Of a DNA stretch of 64,000 nucleotides, positions 61,892 through 64,000 are shown piece by piece. Under the pieces are notes generated by a model that saw nothing but the letters and a program-made list of their open reading frames with translations, was not told where the DNA came from and searched no databases. Every line of letters starts with the position of its first letter. Position 1 is the first letter of the stretch. Made by a program: the position numbers and the translations under genes. Origin of the DNA: Imbricaverruca yamaguchii. Its lineage: Eukaryota; Arthropoda; Thecostraca; Neoverrucidae. The stretch covers positions 245,190 to 309,189 of the forward strand of contig JAOTOL010001151.1 in assembly GCA_034440575.1 (NCBI GenBank), written 5' to 3'.

Positions 61892-62075
61892 CTGCCACAA
61901 GTGTGGGGTCAGACGCTGCGTGCACACCTGCCACAAGTGTGGGGTAAGACGCTGCGTGCACACCTGCCACAAGTGTGGGGTAAGACGCTGCGTGCACACC
62001 TGCCACAAGCGTCGGGTCAGAAACTGCGTGCTCACCTGCCACAAGTGTGGGGTAAGACGCTGCGTGCACACCTGT
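61892..62075 (-). repeat. 36-bp array derived from the exon 1 acceptor, 5 copies, in frame
   Basis: Each unit reads CTTGTGGCAG|GTGTGCACGC then AGCGTCTGACCCCACA, a copy of the acceptor and exon start. All five units are open and continue in frame into exon 1, coding VCTQRLTPHLWQ. Confidence 0.95.
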
Positions 62076-64000
62076 CACAAGCTTAATTCATTTTATGCCT
62101 TTAGTTAATTGCTTATAAAAATTGTATTAAGCTCTTGCATCCAGTTAGGCTGCAGCTTTTTATTCATTTTATAGCCATCCACATTTCATGGTATATTTCC
62201 CAACCAAACCTGAGCCACTTTTTGGTGTCATTTTGCTACCCAACTGCACTTGCCAAAAAAAAATGTGCAGTCACATCATGTAAGTACCTACATTATGAAC
62301 ATATTCACATAATCAATGCCGAAAAATAAATTTTCAAGAAATCAAAATCCCTGTAAACTGCAAATTTGTCCATTCAGAAAGCCCAGACCAGAAATGTTAA
62401 GAGTATAATGGTATTCAATGGAGAATATGGACAGGATGCACCACAATAATTCCCTGAACGTTTCATGAAAGCACAAATAATGCTTGAATTCATGCATATC
62501 TATAATATCTGCAGTCAATGTGCACTGAAGAGGCCCAGCCCCCATTTTGAAAAGAAAAAGAAAACTTATTCACGCTCGAAAATTAAAGTGAAAGAGCAAA
62601 AACAAAATTTTAGAGGTGAAAACAAAATTTTGAAGTGAAAATAAAATTTTCCAGACAACAGCAAAGCAATCAGTTTTGTTCATTTATACGCTTGTCGGCA
62701 AACTTCATCGCAGCAATCAATATTATCATGTCCTGCTCGCTTGTATTATCTGAAGATTTCCCGTCACACAACACAAGCTTACAGCTTTGGTTTATCCAAA
62801 TCAATAACTCGAATTACCGCGAAGATATTTGATATAGGTAAGTAGGTAGGTACCTACATAGTCGAGATAATACAACCTCTAATACCTCGAGCCAAACACG
62901 CAGTCAATTCCTTCCAGATGGCAGCGAAAAGCTTTAAAAGAAAATCCTTCGTTGAATAAAAAAACCACTACGCTCCGCTAACCAAATATAGGAATTCCCC
63001 TCCTTAGCCCGACCGCGTTCTTGGATTCCAATGGGTTCACCGCTCTCCATCTCCCACTCCGGCCGGAGCTATTTGAACCATTGCCACGAAAAGCCATGGA
63101 TAATGCATTTCTTCTTGGTTCCTTAAAGAATGATATGTTCTGCATCAATTGGGATGGATAAAACTGTTCATAATTATATTATTAAGCAGTCAGGAGCGAT
63201 GTACATAAAAAGATATCCAGGAAGGATTTTCCACATGAAAAAACCGCCTGAGATAATTTTTAAAACGTTCCTAAAACCTGCTAACACTTTGCTCCAAAAT
63301 GAAGAGACATAGAACCAGAAATTTCACCTTCTTCCGATTTCATGACTTATATTGTTTCAGAATTTCATCAGCAAGCCAGGAATAGTTGCATTCATGCCAC
63401 TCCGACCACCAGGTTTCCCCACTCCGGACAAATTCAGATTTACGTGTGTTGACCTAATCCTCTACACTCTTATAAACCTCATTCTGATCCAATTATTAAT
63501 TTCTTCCCATAATCCTGATTATTATTAATTCAGAAAAAGTTCCCCTGTAATTCTCTTGGCAGTTTTCTCTAACTGATTTTCAAATTTTTGGTGTTTCATA
63601 GCAATCATGAATTTGCGAAATGAGACGCTAATTTCCGCTTGTCCGTGACGATAGTCTGTTTTCCAGCGGCAATTTGCCCGCCCGTCTAGTCGCTTTTCCC
63701 CCTTCCAAGTCATTCCTTACTTCCACTAAGCATTCCAGACATGAACCCAAAAGTGCATCGAAATATATTTAATATTAATAAGAATTGACTTCAATAATTT
63801 TTTCAGCTTTCTCATTTTAAAAAGGAAAGAAAATTTCATGGTGGAAAGAATAAAATATTTTTTAGACGGATTGTTTTAGTATAACTTTCCTTCAACCATT
63901 ATATATTCCGAAACCATATCCCGAAGTAACATTCTAGACCCTCCCATTTTAGACCCAGAGGTGCACGAACGTCCTGCTCTCGAGGTATGTTGTGAATTTG
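62076..64000. other. Intron sequence upstream of exon 1, no exon seen
   Basis: AT-rich, without SINE, array or recognisable DMXL block. The preceding exon of Rbcn-3A must lie beyond the window. Confidence 0.6.

Noticed and set aside
6428..61891. Pseudogene interpretation of Rbcn-3A
   Set aside because: All 39 exons are intact with compatible phases and consensus splice sites; no frameshift or premature stop.

Overview
This is animal nuclear DNA: short exons with GT-AG introns, no operons, tRNA-derived SINEs, and a very high load of minisatellites. Exon-by-exon similarity fits an invertebrate, most likely an arthropod. A crustacean is my guess, but nothing here proves it.

One gene fills most of the window. 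It lies on the minus strand from 61891 (first visible exon) to a stop codon at 6428, and it encodes rabconnectin-3 alpha (DmX-like; vertebrate DMXL1/DMXL2, fly Rbcn-3A). I could place 39 exons. Every splice phase is compatible and together they form one open frame of 6,624 nt (2,207 residues plus stop). Only the N-terminal part, upstream of 'VCTQRLPLPEGVEV', is missing; it must lie beyond position 64000. In order the product has the last part of the N-terminal WD40 region (exons 1-6), the Rav1-type central domain (exons 7-15), a long linker and helical region (exons 16-30), and a C-terminal WD40 propeller (exons 31-39). Rabconnectin-3 alpha works with rabconnectin-3 beta (WDR7) and Rogdi in assembling and activating the V-ATPase on endosomes, lysosomes and synaptic vesicles.

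Layout. 1-251: open Thr/Val-rich plus-strand frame, perhaps the 3' end of a convergent gene. 252-6427: intergenic or 3' UTR sequence with several tandem arrays and a SINE. 6428-61891: the rabconnectin gene. 61892-64000: intron sequence running off the window. The introns hold four tRNA-derived SINE families (called A-D here), a dispersed AT-rich repeat (R1), a foldback element, and about 25 minisatellites.

Two patterns stand out. First, many minisatellites are not random intron sequence. Their repeat unit contains the neighbouring splice junction, so a 5' or 3' splice site with its adjoining exon bases has been copied 3 to about 45 times (at least 12 junctions). In two cases the unit is a multiple of three and stays open (36 bp at exon 1, 24 bp at exon 19), so use of another copy would add 12- or 8-residue repeats. 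Second, a ~55-65 bp element with a short hairpin, a variable simple-repeat tail and 13-15 bp target-site duplications is present in at least six complete copies. It matches the 3' tail of the tRNA-derived SINE family C, and looks like an ultrashort retroposon. A third item is a 293-bp foldback insertion with a 13-bp target duplication and hammerhead-like core motifs in both arms.
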